This document shows positions 22,170-33,345 of a stretch of 64,000 nt of DNA, one piece after another. This DNA is from Lentinula raphanica. Its lineage: Eukaryota; Basidiomycota; Agaricomycetes; Agaricales; Omphalotaceae. The position numbers and the translations under genes are program-made. Position 1 is the stretch's first letter. Every line of letters starts with the position of its first letter. The notes beneath the pieces are model-generated. The model saw only the letters and a list, made by a program, of their open reading frames with translations. It made no database searches and had not been told where the DNA came from. The stretch spans positions 620,001 through 684,000 of the forward strand of contig JANVFP010000023.1 in assembly GCA_027919835.1 (NCBI GenBank). Reading direction: 5' to 3'.

Positions 22170-23946
22170 ATGGTAAACATGCTTTTATCCACCTACCATC
22201 TACTACTAACGCTCGGGCTTCTACTGTCGAATGCTTTAGAGGGCCACCAGAATGACCTCAGCGCAGCCTGTGTCAGTCTAGTCCAATGTCCAGCCCATCG
22301 AGATGTTTTCACAGAGGTCTCCGACGATTTCTATGGCACGTCTACAGATTTCAAACGCATTGTCTATGCTGCCTCCCAGCTGCATGAACGATGGGTCTCT
22401 ATGTTCACAACGAAGACTCCACACGATTTACCACCCATAGGTACCATAGCCACCACTCTCAACGGAAAAGCGGTAGATCCCATTCTCTTGGTCCTCCGGA
22501 ACCCTTCCATACGAACTACTGAATCTCAGTTACGACAAAGGCCAGCTTCCGAATATGTTCAAATCTTTAGCGGCTCAGGGACTAGCTCTGAAGATCGTGA
22601 TGCCGCAGTTATTGGTGCAGCTTATTTGACCCATACTTTGCTCAACGGTTCAACGTATGACGTTGATGAATGCCTCCACTTCTGTGATTTTACTTCTGGT
22701 TGTGGTGAGCTCGGCGTCTCAATTCTTTGACTTCCGCTAAGAGTATTGACCGTTCCCTCAGTTTTCGTAAATCGTGAGTGTCAATGCCACAGATGAACCG
22801 CAACTGGAACGAACACCCATTATTACAGTCTACTACGAATATAACTTTCCACCCCAACATCTCAGACTCCCGCAGGATCCGAATAGGATCCTGAAGTGTG
22901 TTGCGTATGGGGATGTTCACCTATCCCAGGCAAAGGTCGATTTTGGTCAGTTGGTGACCACGACTGTCGATGACTGGATCATAACAGATGAGACATACAT
23001 ACAGCAAAGTACGGGATGGGCGCGGAAAGCATATTTTCATCCCCCAACCCCGGATGGGTATGATGCACTTCCTCAATTGGATGGTGCCAATGACGCGCCT
23101 GGGGTAAGATTCTGTTTCCACCCAGCTCTCCAACGCCTGTTCTGACGAACCAATGTGCAGTATATAGATTCAGTTTTCCTATCTCACTATGATGTGGACG
23201 CTTGCGCTGCAATCTGCAATAACTGGCCTTCTGATGAAATCGGCGGTTCCTGCAAATATTTCAATATCTGGCGGGCAGTCATAGGCAGTTTTCCTGTAGC
23301 CTATTCGTGTTCACTTGTAAGTCTCACATACACTGACTTCAAAATACAGTCTGCTTACTAGGAGGATTCGTTGCAGTTCTACATAGCGGCTGATCCATCT
23401 ACTGCCGTTTATCATGGACAGGGCGACTTGACTGTAACCAAGTCTTGGGGCTACAAACGCAAGACACACATATTCGATGGAGGCTTTGAGAACTATAGTT
23501 GCCCTGACCCAACCGCCGAATTCTGCTTTACACATACAACTGATGCTTGGCTCGCCTCATCCATCTGGGAAGGAAACTACGACGCGTCAATCTTTCACTA
23601 CAAACCGTACGCTCACACCGGACGCTCGGTCGCAGTTCTTGGGTCCGCCTTTGGCTGCGATGAATATCCCGGAACGCTCACTGTAGCTTCAAGTCTTTCC
23701 ACAGTGCCTGGTGTGATATATATCATCGAGATCTTCCATTCTCGTTTTGGAGAAGATAGAGAAGTGGATACGTTTGTGGAGGTGTTCTGGAATGCTGACC
23801 TTGTCGGGGTTATATATCCTGAGCATGGACATTGGGGGTTTGATCACTTCGAAGTCATTGGTAGGGGTAATGATGAACTTGATCTTCGTGGAGGTCGAGC
23901 GCCGAGTTATCATTTCATCGACGATATCTTTGTTATGCAAGCCTAG
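22170..23946 (+). CDS. Secreted apple/PAN-like plus jelly-roll protein, paralogue B
   Basis: Five exons join in phase: 22170-22704, 22762-22773, 22829-23103, 23161-23316, 23377-23946, 515 residues. The start is MVNMLLSTYHLLLTLGLLLS (signal peptide); an in-frame ATG 21 nt upstream is less likely. It has the same domain order as paralogue A: DECLHFCDFTSGC ... LKCVAYGDVHLSQ; DACAAICNNWPSDEIGGSC ... YSCSLFYIAADPSTA; then the jelly-roll (DGGFENYSC ... DELDLRGGRAPSYHF). The last two exons have exactly the same lengths as in A (156 and 570 nt) and the 12-nt micro-exon is kept. It lacks the intron in the signal-peptide region and carries a different, longer N-terminal region. Divergence between A and B is substantial, so the duplication is not recent. 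Confidence 0.78.
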
Positions 23947-24141
23947 TTGCATATGCTTTTGGGTTTCTTTCCTGAATAGACATAGTAGTATACACACTAG
24001 GAATTAGGAATGGAACAGAATTTAGAACATAGAAAATGAACTGGAGAGTCGTGACGAGTAGAAATTCCTTCATCCAAATAGTTATAGGTCTGTAAAAAGT
24101 CAAACATTGTGGTCTACATGTCCAATCTCATATGAGAACTT

Positions 24142-25850
24142 TCAACGATATCCAGCGTAACCATCATAAGCGGGTGCAGCCCCATAAGATGGTGAAGTGT
24201 TTCCGGTAGTGGCAGCTTGTGATTGACCGCCAGCTAGAGAGGCACGAACGGCAGCATAAGGATCAGCATACTGCATCGTCCGACTGACTCGGGGTCCAAG
24301 ATCGGGATCAGGAAGTGAAGGGGGTGAGGCGGCGGCGGCGGCAGGAGAAGTCTGTGCTGCAGCACCAAAGCCGGTAGGAGGTGGGTCTGAGAAAGCACCA
24401 TAAGCGTCCATACTTGGGCGCGAAGCGGGAGGTGCATAAGATGTAGGAGCAGTATATGAAGAATATGCGGTCGTTCCAGAAGGGGCACCTGAGTAACGAT
24501 TTGAGTCGGAGAAAGGATTTGCGGCAGCTTGTGGTGCAACACCAGCCGTGTTGGAAGGAATGCTGTTCGCGGGAGGAATATGAGTGTAACCTTCGTCTTC
24601 ATCTTCATCATGTGTTTGCCCGACGTGATATTCCTCATCGGCGGGGTGTTCAAAGGGAGGATCACGAGGACCAAGTAGTTTTCCTTGACGCCAGTTAATT
24701 ATCAACAAGATAGTCGATGCCGCCCAAAAAACTAGAAAGGTATTTGATTGGTAGCTGGAACGAAAGTGCAGCCAAGAAACTAACCGAATGCCAGCCACAG
24801 AAAAATCGCAGCAGCTTTCTTTGTACTACACCATCCAGACAGACCTGATTTAAAACTATCGCCTTTGCTAGCATGAGGGTCGTTGTCGGGATTTTTGCAC
24901 CCAGGTTCTGTCCATGCGGAAATAGTCACAATGAAACTACAACGTATGTGAGTACAACGAGATGCGCAGACAGAGAATAGACTTGCGCAATCAACAAGCT
25001 AGCGATAGTGCCTGTTCCAGTCAAAATGAAGCCAACTCGGACTTCCTTGAGAGCACGAGCTAACCGTACAAATTTGTCGTACTTTTCGTAGAGAACGGGA
25101 ATCACAAGCATGAATGCTGATAGTAGCATACCCAGTATCGTTATGAAAAGCGTGAATCCTGATAAACCAGCTATGGATCAAGAAACGCGTCAAAGGATGT
25201 CCGGTAAACCTTGGAAATGGACGTACATGGTCCTACATTCCATTTTGCTTGGAATGACGCAACACTGGCAAAGCATGCCATGGCAAGGAAGTTGAAGAAT
25301 ATCTGAGATACATGGAACACTATAGCTGGTTTTGAAATGATCATCTAGTTGAGATGTAAGTACATCGCGTCGAATACGGAATTTTAAAAAGAGAAAAAAG
25401 AGAGAACAAAAGCATCCGAAACCAACCCATAGCCACAGAACCCAACCGATGGGAATGAAGAGCAGAAAGATGAGCGAGGCAGAATCCGCCATCCACCACG
25501 CCCTTCACTGCAAAGCCGCAGCAGACAGCAGAGAGTGGTTCACTAGCGGCTGGTTCAGAGTTTAAAGAGAAAGGCAAACATTGATTATGTCATCAAGGGA
25601 ATGAAGTGTGCACGGGTGTGGAGACGGCGAGGATGCCTCGTAATTCCAGTGATAGGCGCAAACAGCGAGAAGGAATGAAGAAGAAATTGGGAGATAACAA
25701 GGATTAGCATTGGCAACTCACATCATCTTCATAAGCCATCGCTCCTGAACTGCTGATTCCACCTGTTCCTCCAAACCCAGCTGGTGCCTTCTTTGATGGA
25801 CCAGGAATCGCTTTCCTGATTCCAGACTTCACAGTGTCGAGAAAGTCCAT
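24142..25850 (-). CDS. MARVEL-type four-span membrane protein
   Basis: Exon 1 (25722-25850) encodes 43 residues starting MDFLDTVKSGIRKAIPG and ending AMAYEDD. After a long intron the second exon begins MIISKPAIVFHVSQ, with span 1 IFFNFLAMACFASVASF. Further spans are near GFTLFITILGMLLSAFMLVI, VGFILTGTGTIASLLIAQ and AAIFLWLAFVFWAASTILLI. The lumenal loop between spans 3 and 4 has a CKNPDND and a GWCSTKK Cys pair. A long Ala/Pro/Ser/Tyr-rich cytosolic tail ends APAYDGYAGYR. The four-span layout matches fungal MARVEL proteins (Nce102/synaptophysin-like), which organise plasma-membrane domains or endosomal trafficking; assignment below that is not possible. A hydrophobic frame at 25341-25492 lies inside intron 1. 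Confidence 0.72.
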
Positions 25851-26279
25851 TGAGAAGCTCGTATGTTGATATTACAGCAGAGGAAGATAGATTTTGAGAG
25901 CGAGTTACTGCTGGTTTCGTTGCTGTCGTACGAGCGCGGTGTTAGGTGGAAATATGATAGGTGAGAGTACCCGGATGTGAGGATAATATATGCGCAAGAA
26001 GATTGACGAGCCGAGAAAGCTGTTAAGAGCGTTGAAGCGCAGCAAATTATGAAGCCTGTGTACGGGTCGGGTACGGGTCGTAAAGGAAAGTCGGAAAGTT
26101 ATGTATGCGCAGAGTTGATGTCATTCCCAGGCGCTGATGGTTGCACAGCCATTGCCGTATATAGAAACACTGCTTTGCCTTTCAAAAGCTTACCGGTGTT
26201 GCTAAAATTGTTAAATACTTAGTCAGTCTCACGATCCCTACTTTACGAGAGTACAAAGAGCATAAATATATCCCAAAGC
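25851..26279. other. Intergenic: MARVEL promoter and MRH-gene 3' region
   Basis: No gene seen. A short tandem duplication of the 11-bp word GGTACGGGTCG lies at about 26060-26080. Confidence 0.5.
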
Positions 26280-27914
26280 TCACAGCCGAATAGATCCCTC
26301 GTCTCCTAAATCCCGGCCACGAAGTTGAGCAGCGGAATTTGGTTCATCTTTGGATTCATTTGTAGAACTAGCATTTTCGTCCACTGGAGGTCGAGCAGGT
26401 GCTAGGAAGAGTATTACTGAGTACACCGCACGAATCAAGGTCAGATCAACATACGAGCAGCTGCGGTCATCGGTGTGGCTATCACATCGTCTTCCTCATC
26501 ATCATCACCTAACATGAACGTTCTTTCTTCTGCAGTTGACGATCCCGGTTCGAATTTTTTCACTGGCAGAGGAGCCGGTGATTTTGAGACAGGTTTCGTT
26601 TGGTTTTGATGACTGATTGGATTCGTACTCGAATTGCCTCTTGTCGGTCTCACAAAACCACTAACACCTTCAGCAGCTGGTTCAGGGTCAATGCTTGACT
26701 CCCCAGTGCCACTACCGACGTCAACTTGAGCTTGGTGACTGAAGGAGTTCGTCTGAGGGCCACTCCGTGAGTTCGTACGTGGGATAGGACGACCAGGAGG
26801 AAGCTGGCTCCCGACACCAAATCCAACGTTAGGATTCGAACGACCTCCCCAGCTACGTGGAACGTTTCCTCCCCATCCATTTCCTTGACCTCCTTCGTAT
26901 AGCTGTCCCATGGTATCACGGAACCAGCTCACAGCCTCTCGGCCGTGATACTTCATTGCCTGGACAGAGAATTGTGGGATCTGGTCGAAGCCGCGCAGTT
27001 GAAGAACGTAGCGATTGTAGAGGGTGCCAAAGACCAAGTAGAGCATTACAAGGATAGTCACCCTGAATGGATTTGATTAAGCATCTACGCGGAGAAGTTC
27101 ATTTCACAAAGACGCACAGAATGGCCAAGAAAGCGAAAAATCCCCATGGACCACCGCTTTCACCAGTTGGGCATGCATACTGCGGATTAAAGATGTTCGG
27201 TTAACGCGCAGGCAAATGATATACTATTTCAGAACGCACATGAGTTCTCCATTCGATAAAGAATACACAGGCCAACTCGTCGTTGTGTGGTGGCCATAGA
27301 GCAGTGAGTCGAGGAGTGCCTGACCCATAGACAGATGTGTCGCAGATGAACTCGACGATAGTTCCTGCTCTGTCGTTTTTGGATTGACCATTCTCAGATT
27401 TGCAACGTGAGCCGTTTTCCATAACAATCTTTGGATTTGAGCTTGAGCTTGAGAGAACGAGAGTCGAGTTCGTTTCACTGTTCATGATTTGGATTGCTCA
27501 GTATGAAGTGTTATTGAGAGCGTTGTGTAAGAGACATACCCGATTGAAAAGCTGCCCCGCTGTTTCTCGATTACACCACCAACCTTGGAAGGATTGGGTA
27601 TATCCGACCCCCAACTTTCGTATGTCACTGATTTGCAGACATTCATGACTATCTTATGGCCTTGTTCTGTTTGGAACTCGTAGTCTTTGCTGTGAAATAC
27701 AAGAGGCCAAAGTTAGAATACAAAACGAAACTACTTCCGGTCATTCGTTGCATAGAGTCGCGTACCTTGCTCTCAACGGAGTAAGATCGTAATATTTTCC
27801 GTCATTGCCATGGATGGTGCATTCCTTCTCAGCTGAAGTCTTGGCTGATGTTGTGGGTGTGGAAAGGTAGAGCAGCGCGAGGAAGACTGTCCAACTACAC
27901 CACGATGGGAGCAT
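26280..27914 (-). CDS. Type I membrane protein with MRH domain (Mrl1/Atg27-like)
   Basis: A signal peptide (MLPSWCSWTVFLALLYLSTP) is followed by ECTIHGNDGKYYDLTPLRA, VMNVCKSVTYESWG, SRCKSENGQSKND, FICDTSVYGSG and ACVFFIEWRTH: the spaced cysteines of a mannose-6-phosphate receptor homology domain. One membrane span (GPWGFFAFLAILVTILVMLY) precedes a basic/aromatic cytosolic stretch (NRYVLQLRGFDQIP) and a long disordered tail ending DLGDEGSIRL. Mrl1-type proteins sort vacuolar hydrolases from the Golgi; Atg27 moves Atg9 vesicles. The FDQIP juxtamembrane region is shared by both, so I leave it open. At least five exons; not every junction was checked. Confidence 0.76.
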
Positions 27915-28389
27915 TGGATTTGCTGCAAGTTCAAGATGATGAGCGGGCGCTTATTCTGAGCAGCAAATTGTTGATGCCGGGCCACTTTCCGGGCGCCTAA
28001 AATGTGGCCCCTTTCCCATGCAACACGCTCCTTGAAGTTTGAAGTCCTTCGTACCTATTCTTCGGAAATGTATATGCATCTCTACCGTGATATTGCATGC
28101 TCATACCTTTAGAGAATCAAGTGAACGTTCCGCATGGTGATTTATTTACATCCATCAAGATACAGTAATCAAAAGGTCGAGGATGAAACTCCAGCAGTGA
28201 ATAAAACATCATGTAGCTGAGGAACAATCATGAATTTTGGTGGGTTTGGGTCCATATGAGTGTATATATACCGATAAATATCTCTCGTCAAACCCATGTG
28301 GTGATAAATTGAAAGCAAGGCAAATGAGGGTATAGCATACAGATCGAACACAGTGCGGGAAGGTGATGTCAAAACAACAACTTGAATAA
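27915..28389. other. Intergenic between MRH gene start and SH3 gene stop
   Basis: MRH-gene promoter and SH3-gene 3' UTR. No ORF or RNA gene supported. Confidence 0.5.
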
Positions 28390-29233
28390 TCAGAATATTG
28401 CCCGTACAAGACCACCGCCAATAGCGGCACCTGCAACGAAGCGATGAGAAACCAACAAGGTTGAGGAAGAGATACCGAGAACCAACCTGCACCAAATCCG
28501 ACACCACCAGCGGCCGAATGAGCCATGGTGTTTCCATACTTTCCAAATTTGCTCTTCTTCTTGTCCTGCCCAGCATCTTCCTGTAGACCCACGTTGTTTG
28601 TTCCTGCACCGGGAGGAGGAGGAGCGTTGGCAACCTGATGTGCAGCGCCGAATGGTTTATAAACGGGTTTCTCTTTCGCACCATTAAACGCAGGTGGCAG
28701 TGTCCTACCTCCAGTAACAGGAGCAGATGCGGTAGGCATGGCAGCAGGTGCAGGTGCAGGTGCAGGTGCAGTGACCTTTTCAACGTACGACGAAGGGAAG
28801 AGTGCTTGACGTCCGTTGACCTTTCCTGTCCACCAGTCTGGATTGGTCTCTTCCACGATCTCAATCATATCACCAGCAGCGAATGAGAGATCAGCGGGAT
28901 CCTGTTGGAATGCACGACAAGATATGAGGAGTGAAACAAATGAGAGACTGGATAAGTACTAACCGCGCCATCTTCGTTGTAGCCCCAGGTTGCTCTGGCC
29001 ATGACAGGCTCAGGGGACATGGTTACTGGAGCTTTTCTAGCAAAAGGGGTAGGCGTAGGAGTAGGCATTGCAGGTGCAGCTGCAAGGCTAACATTGTTTA
29101 GTTTACTAAGGAAAGCTGAAGCGTCTGAGCGAGGGAGATAGTTCTGTGATACAAGAAAGTTGACATTCTGTTGTATCTGAGAGACAACATGAGCGAGAAG
29201 AGCGTCTGCTTCAGCTTCGACATTAGAAGACAT
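28390..29233 (-). CDS. SH3-domain protein, Lsb1/Pin3 type
   Basis: It starts MSSNVEAEADALLAHVVSQI, a helical N-terminus (to YLPRSDASAFLSKL) typical of Lsb1/Pin3. A Pro/Thr linker follows, then an SH3 domain: ARATWGYNEDGADPADLSF, AGDMIEIVEETNPDWWTGK (with the binding WW), GRQALFPSSYVEKV. An Ala/Pro stretch, a YKPFG motif and a Gly-rich end (AAGGVGFGAG, AAIGGGLVRAIF) complete it. In yeast these proteins bind the WASP homologue Las17 and act at endocytic actin patches and in prion handling. Four exons or so. Divergent from U1-70K with only 105 bp between start codons, so a shared promoter is likely. Confidence 0.8.
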
Positions 29234-29338
29234 GGTGGTAAGAGAATGAGTTGTTGCCGGGACCGGCGGTGGCAGTGAAAAGATGTTGCTGATTTCAATT
29301 GGCGCGTTTCTCTCTCTTACCACAACCATCTCCTACAA

Positions 29339-30730
29339 ATGCCTGGCACGCATCTTCTACCTCCAAATTTACTCAAACTCTTTGCTCCAAGGCCGCCTCT
29401 GCCTTATGCACGACCCATAGACAAGGATATCAACCGTGTGAGGGAGAAGAAGGTTTCTGGCGTGGGTGCCATATTAGCCCAGCTCAAGGAAACCGCAACG
29501 GAAAAACTTGTGGCTGGAAGCGGAGAGAACATGGAAGAAGGCGAGGAGCCTGCTTTCACACTCTCTGTGGATGTTACACGACAAATACGACGAGAGGAGA
29601 GGAAGAAACGGAAAACAGAAGAATATAAAACTGCGAAGGATTCATGTGTGTTTTTTCCAGCTCTTCGCTGACCCTTTGCTCAACGACTTGAATTATAGAT
29701 AAACCAGCAGACGATCCTGAAGCTGTTGGTGATCCTTACAAAACTCTTTTCATTTCTCGTCTGGTGCGTAATTCCAGCTCAAGTTGAACTTGTTGCTCAT
29801 TGAATTTTTTTCCAGCATAAAGGTGCAACGGAAAATGATCTTCGACGGGAATTTGAAACGTATGGGACGATAGAAAGAGTAAGAATCGTCCGTGACAAGA
29901 AAAATCGCAGTCGAGGGTATGCGTTTATAGTATACGAGCGCGAACGTGATATGAAGGGTTTGTTTTTTTTCTTTCCCCCGTTTTCACTCTTTATCCATCC
30001 ATTTTTTCACACTTTCAGCTGCCTATAAAGAATCCGATGGTGTGGTCATCATGGGCAAACGAATCCTGGTCGATGTTGAACGTGGCAGAACCGTTCGTGG
30101 CTGGAAACCACGGCGACTAGGTGGCGGTCTCGGAGGTCGACCAAAACGTGTCGAGCCAGTAGTCTCTGCTCCTCCTAGACTAGGAGGTGGAGGCTTTCGA
30201 GGAGGGTTTGGTGGCGGTGGAGACAGAGGTGGGTCCCGCGGTGGATTCAGAGGAGGAGGTCGTGGCGGTTTCCGTGGAGGCGGAGGGGGTGGAGGAGGAT
30301 TTGGCGACCGTGGAGGAGGAGGAGGAGGATTCGGTGACCGCGGTGGAGGTGGAGGTGGTTTCCGAGGTGGGTTCAATGGAGGTGGCCCAATGGACAATGG
30401 CTATCGTGGTCGAGATTTCGGAGGCGGCGGTGGAGGATTCAGGTAATGCTCGGACTTATTTTTGCTCCAAGTCATGTTTACTCATCCATTCAACTTCTCT
30501 TTAGGGGCGGTCGCGGAGGAGGTATCGGATACAACGGCGGTGGATTCGATGGTCCCCCATCAAACGGTTATGGTCCTCCTGGTGGCGGTAATTTCAATGG
30601 TCCACCCAATAATGGCGGATTTGGAGGCCCACCCGGAGGTGGGTTTGGAGGTGGGTATCGCGGCGACCTCAAGCGAAGCGATGGTCCCGGTGGATACGAC
30701 GACAGAGATTTCAAACGTCCTCGATACTAG
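29339..30730 (+). CDS. SNP1: U1 snRNP 70-kDa protein
   Basis: It starts [20 protein letters not shown], matching the conserved N-terminus of U1-70K that contacts Sm proteins and U1-C. The RRM has RNP2 [10 protein letters not shown] and RNP1 [11 protein letters not shown], followed by [20 protein letters not shown], the family's most conserved stretch, which wraps U1 stem-loop I. The C-terminus is not the animal RS/RD domain but a Gly/Arg region ([15 protein letters not shown] and similar, then [17 protein letters not shown]), ending KRPRY. Five or six exons, with junctions at D-SY and at the GFRG/GGRG repeats. Binds U1 snRNA and recruits the snRNP to 5' splice sites. Confidence 0.93.
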
Positions 30731-31271
30731 ATCGAGAGTTTGGGTATCGAACCGTTTTGATTCCAGACACCTTTTTCTTTCCAGCTTCTTTTGCTGCTTA
30801 CCCCTGTTACCACAGTTGTATCTGCAGGTTGAGTATCATCTCTGGTGGGCTCACCTTTTTCTTTCATGTCTATTAAGCCTTTCCGAAGTAAGTATGTTCA
30901 TTCCAGTTGATGGGCATCATGTATCCGGGAACAGGCAAGTATACATACGGTAAAATTTTATCATATCTTATTCGTTTCTTCATATTACTGCCTCAAAATT
31001 GTATCGTCAATATCGCTGTGCTTTGACTGAGACTCCTCGACGAGTCATGAATGCATTCGGAATGAATCATCAAGCGCGTGATGAGTCGTTTCTTTCTTCC
31101 AAACCCACAATCTGAGTACATATACACTGTTGCTATTTGCATTGACATCTAGACATAATCAAAACATACAGAATCTGAGGACCTTTGGTATCCCACAACG
31201 TGCTGGTGCTGGCGGTCGAGGGGCTGGTGTTTGTTCCGGAAATCCTACACAGTACTCTAGGCCATAACTTC
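30731..31271. other. 3' region between U1-70K and secreted family member 2
   Basis: No gene supported. A direct word GGGCATCATGTATCCGGGAAC at about 30911 and AT-rich sequence only. Confidence 0.45.
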
Positions 31272-32133
31272 TCAAAAATGTAGAGGAGGTGGTGAGACGG
31301 AGTTCCCATGAACTTGCTGATAGTTACGACAGTTCTTGTTGAACAACCTGTGCAATTTCCACCGCGTTTTGTCCTCCGGCTCTGCGTGATCGAAGTACAG
31401 GTCCAGCACGAGAGATTTGTAAACCCCTCTCCATTCTGTCTTCTCTCTTTCCCGGATAGAATGAATCGCAGCATCGAATTCTTTCCCAGCGTCAAGGTCG
31501 TGAAGTGAGAACCGCTCTTTCGGCGCCGCCAGGAGGTGGGCTTTTACTGCTACCACATAGTCGACCCATCCCTGAAACTGAATCGAGTCGACATCCTCCA
31601 ATGCCTTTATGACCTCGTCCGGTTCCGTGGTAGGTGCAAGTTGAATGTAGCCCAAGCGGCCGATGCTCTCTAAATTCTTGCCAAACTTGTGGCAATCCGG
31701 GGAAGTAAAGTGCTCGGCTTGCCAAGGCCAACGTGTATTCGTTTCTGGGTCTGAGTGATCATTTCGGACCATATACGTTCCATAACATCGTTCACCATCC
31801 CCAATCACGAAAGCGAGCTCCTGCCAGTCGGTCTGCAGGATCGACCAGTCGAATTTCTGTTCTCGGGCAACGAAAAGCGGTTTCCATTCGGCCGTTTGTT
31901 GGTCGTTAATTGGTGCATTCTTATCAAATTTTCGGTACCAGACTGTGTATGGCAATTCGACTAGGGACAATCGTCATTGGGTATTCCGAAAGTGAAATCG
32001 GCTACTGATTACCTGGCTGCTTCTCGAGCTGCCTGCCTTCGTGAGGTGGGATTGGATGTCCATTTATGATGACCCCAAGGATGGGAAGAAGAATATAAAG
32101 CAGTAGGAATTTCTGGAGTGGAGCAACGACCAT
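31272..32133 (-). CDS. Secreted protein of unknown family, member 2 (RWKLHRLF motif)
   Basis: Exons 32013-32133 and 31272-31960 join in phase 1, 269 residues. Start MVVAPLQKFLLLYILLPILG, a signal peptide, then VIINGHPIPPH. The body repeats the order of motifs of the gene at 20264-21245: ELPYTVWYRKF, FVIGDGE, NTRWPWQ, GYIQLAPTT, DSIQFQGW and RWKLHRLFNKNCRNY. It stops shortly after this motif (SPPPLHF), whereas member 1 runs 40 residues further. I cannot tie it to a known Pfam domain. It is about 10 kb from member 1, with ten unrelated or partly related genes between, so the pair is dispersed, not tandem. Role unknown; extracellular by signal peptide. Confidence 0.68.
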
Positions 32134-33345
32134 CGACCTTGAAAGAAGGAAAAGATGTAGGCAGTCAGATTGTACGAAAAATTCCGCGATTGATGTATGT
32201 AAACGCTAACTTACGATCAAATCAAGGCTGAGTAGTTAGGTTTGGGTGAAAAGAGCAATTAGGATATGATTCTCCAAACTGCTGATAACTCGAGGCAGAC
32301 TGTTCTGGAATCAGACAAAAAGGTTGAATGAGTATACATTGTGCTTCGCATCGAACAGCATACGGCTCACTCGTTGGAGAAGGAATTCAGCCAGCAAATT
32401 CCTCTTCTATGAAATCGAGTAGGTGAGATTGCAACACCGTGAAGACAAAACAAGCTGTGTGGCGATGATCTCGTCGAGTTATATAGGCTGTTATGGGCAA
32501 CAAATGCCAACATGACAAGTAGGCGGTGCCGTGCACACTGCAGACTGCTGCAGATGGGACTACACCAAGATAATCTTGATGATATCTATGATTAACAATA
32601 ATGGTCGACTTCTAAGTTCTGGTCTCTTCTGGTCCGTCGGAAATGGCCTGCACTGGCTTGAACAGTGAGCATATTCTGCCCGTCCGATGGCAGTGGGCAG
32701 AAGAAAAGTCTGCTATAGGGAGCTATCAATATCAAGGAGAGGTTTACCCGGAAGAAGAGGATATCATACGGAGCACACCATGTGTTGTAGTTCACCTTCA
32801 AAGGTCAAAGGTGCTGGCCTATGGTGCCAGGCTTCGTCGAAGGCCTCGATAAAAATCTAGTGTGTGAAACGGTACAGTACGACTACGAAGGAGGACAAGT
32901 ACGATATAAACAGCATAGAGCGATAATGGTACAACATTCTCGGAACCCGATATACATACACGCAAACACTCGGTCCAAAGGAACAGAAATAGAACAAGCG
33001 ACAATCTCGCATCTTGATACAGCACGAAGTAAACAAGAAGAAAACGATGGAGAAAATAATAATGATCATGAAAAGCAAAGGGCAGATTAGAAAGAGGAAG
33101 AGGAAACTCGTGTGAGGCGTCCCGCTGTAAGCTAGAATCGGGGACGATAGAAAACAAGTCGTAGTAGGTCGTAGTGTTCGAACGACTTGGAGCAAAATTC
33201 AAGACCGGAGCAGACACACAACCGCACTTCTGAACAGCTGTTGGTTGGGATAAAAATTTTTGTGAGGCCGCCGGCATAACCCTGAAGAAGAGAGCAAACC
33301 TTATGGTAACCTGAGCTCGAAATGCCAGGCGCCAAATCATCCCAA
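32134..33345. other. Intergenic about 1.2 kb, nothing recognised
   Basis: Contains promoter of secreted family member 2 (32134 onward) and, to the right, the MAF1 3' end. A hydrophobic minus frame at 32819-33340 is not supported by domain motifs and overlaps what should be MAF1 3' UTR. Confidence 0.5.

Noticed and set aside
25341..25577. Hydrophobic frame within MARVEL-gene intron 1
   Set aside because: It cannot be joined to exon 1 in phase, while the exon starting at 25344 can and carries the expected first membrane span.
30023..30397. Minus-strand Pro-rich frame resembling an extensin
   Set aside because: Antisense of the Gly/Arg repeats of U1-70K; Gly codons read as Pro on the other strand.
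32819..33340. Hydrophobic minus-strand frame of 173 codons
   Set aside because: No domain pattern, no splice support, and lies in the expected MAF1 3' UTR.
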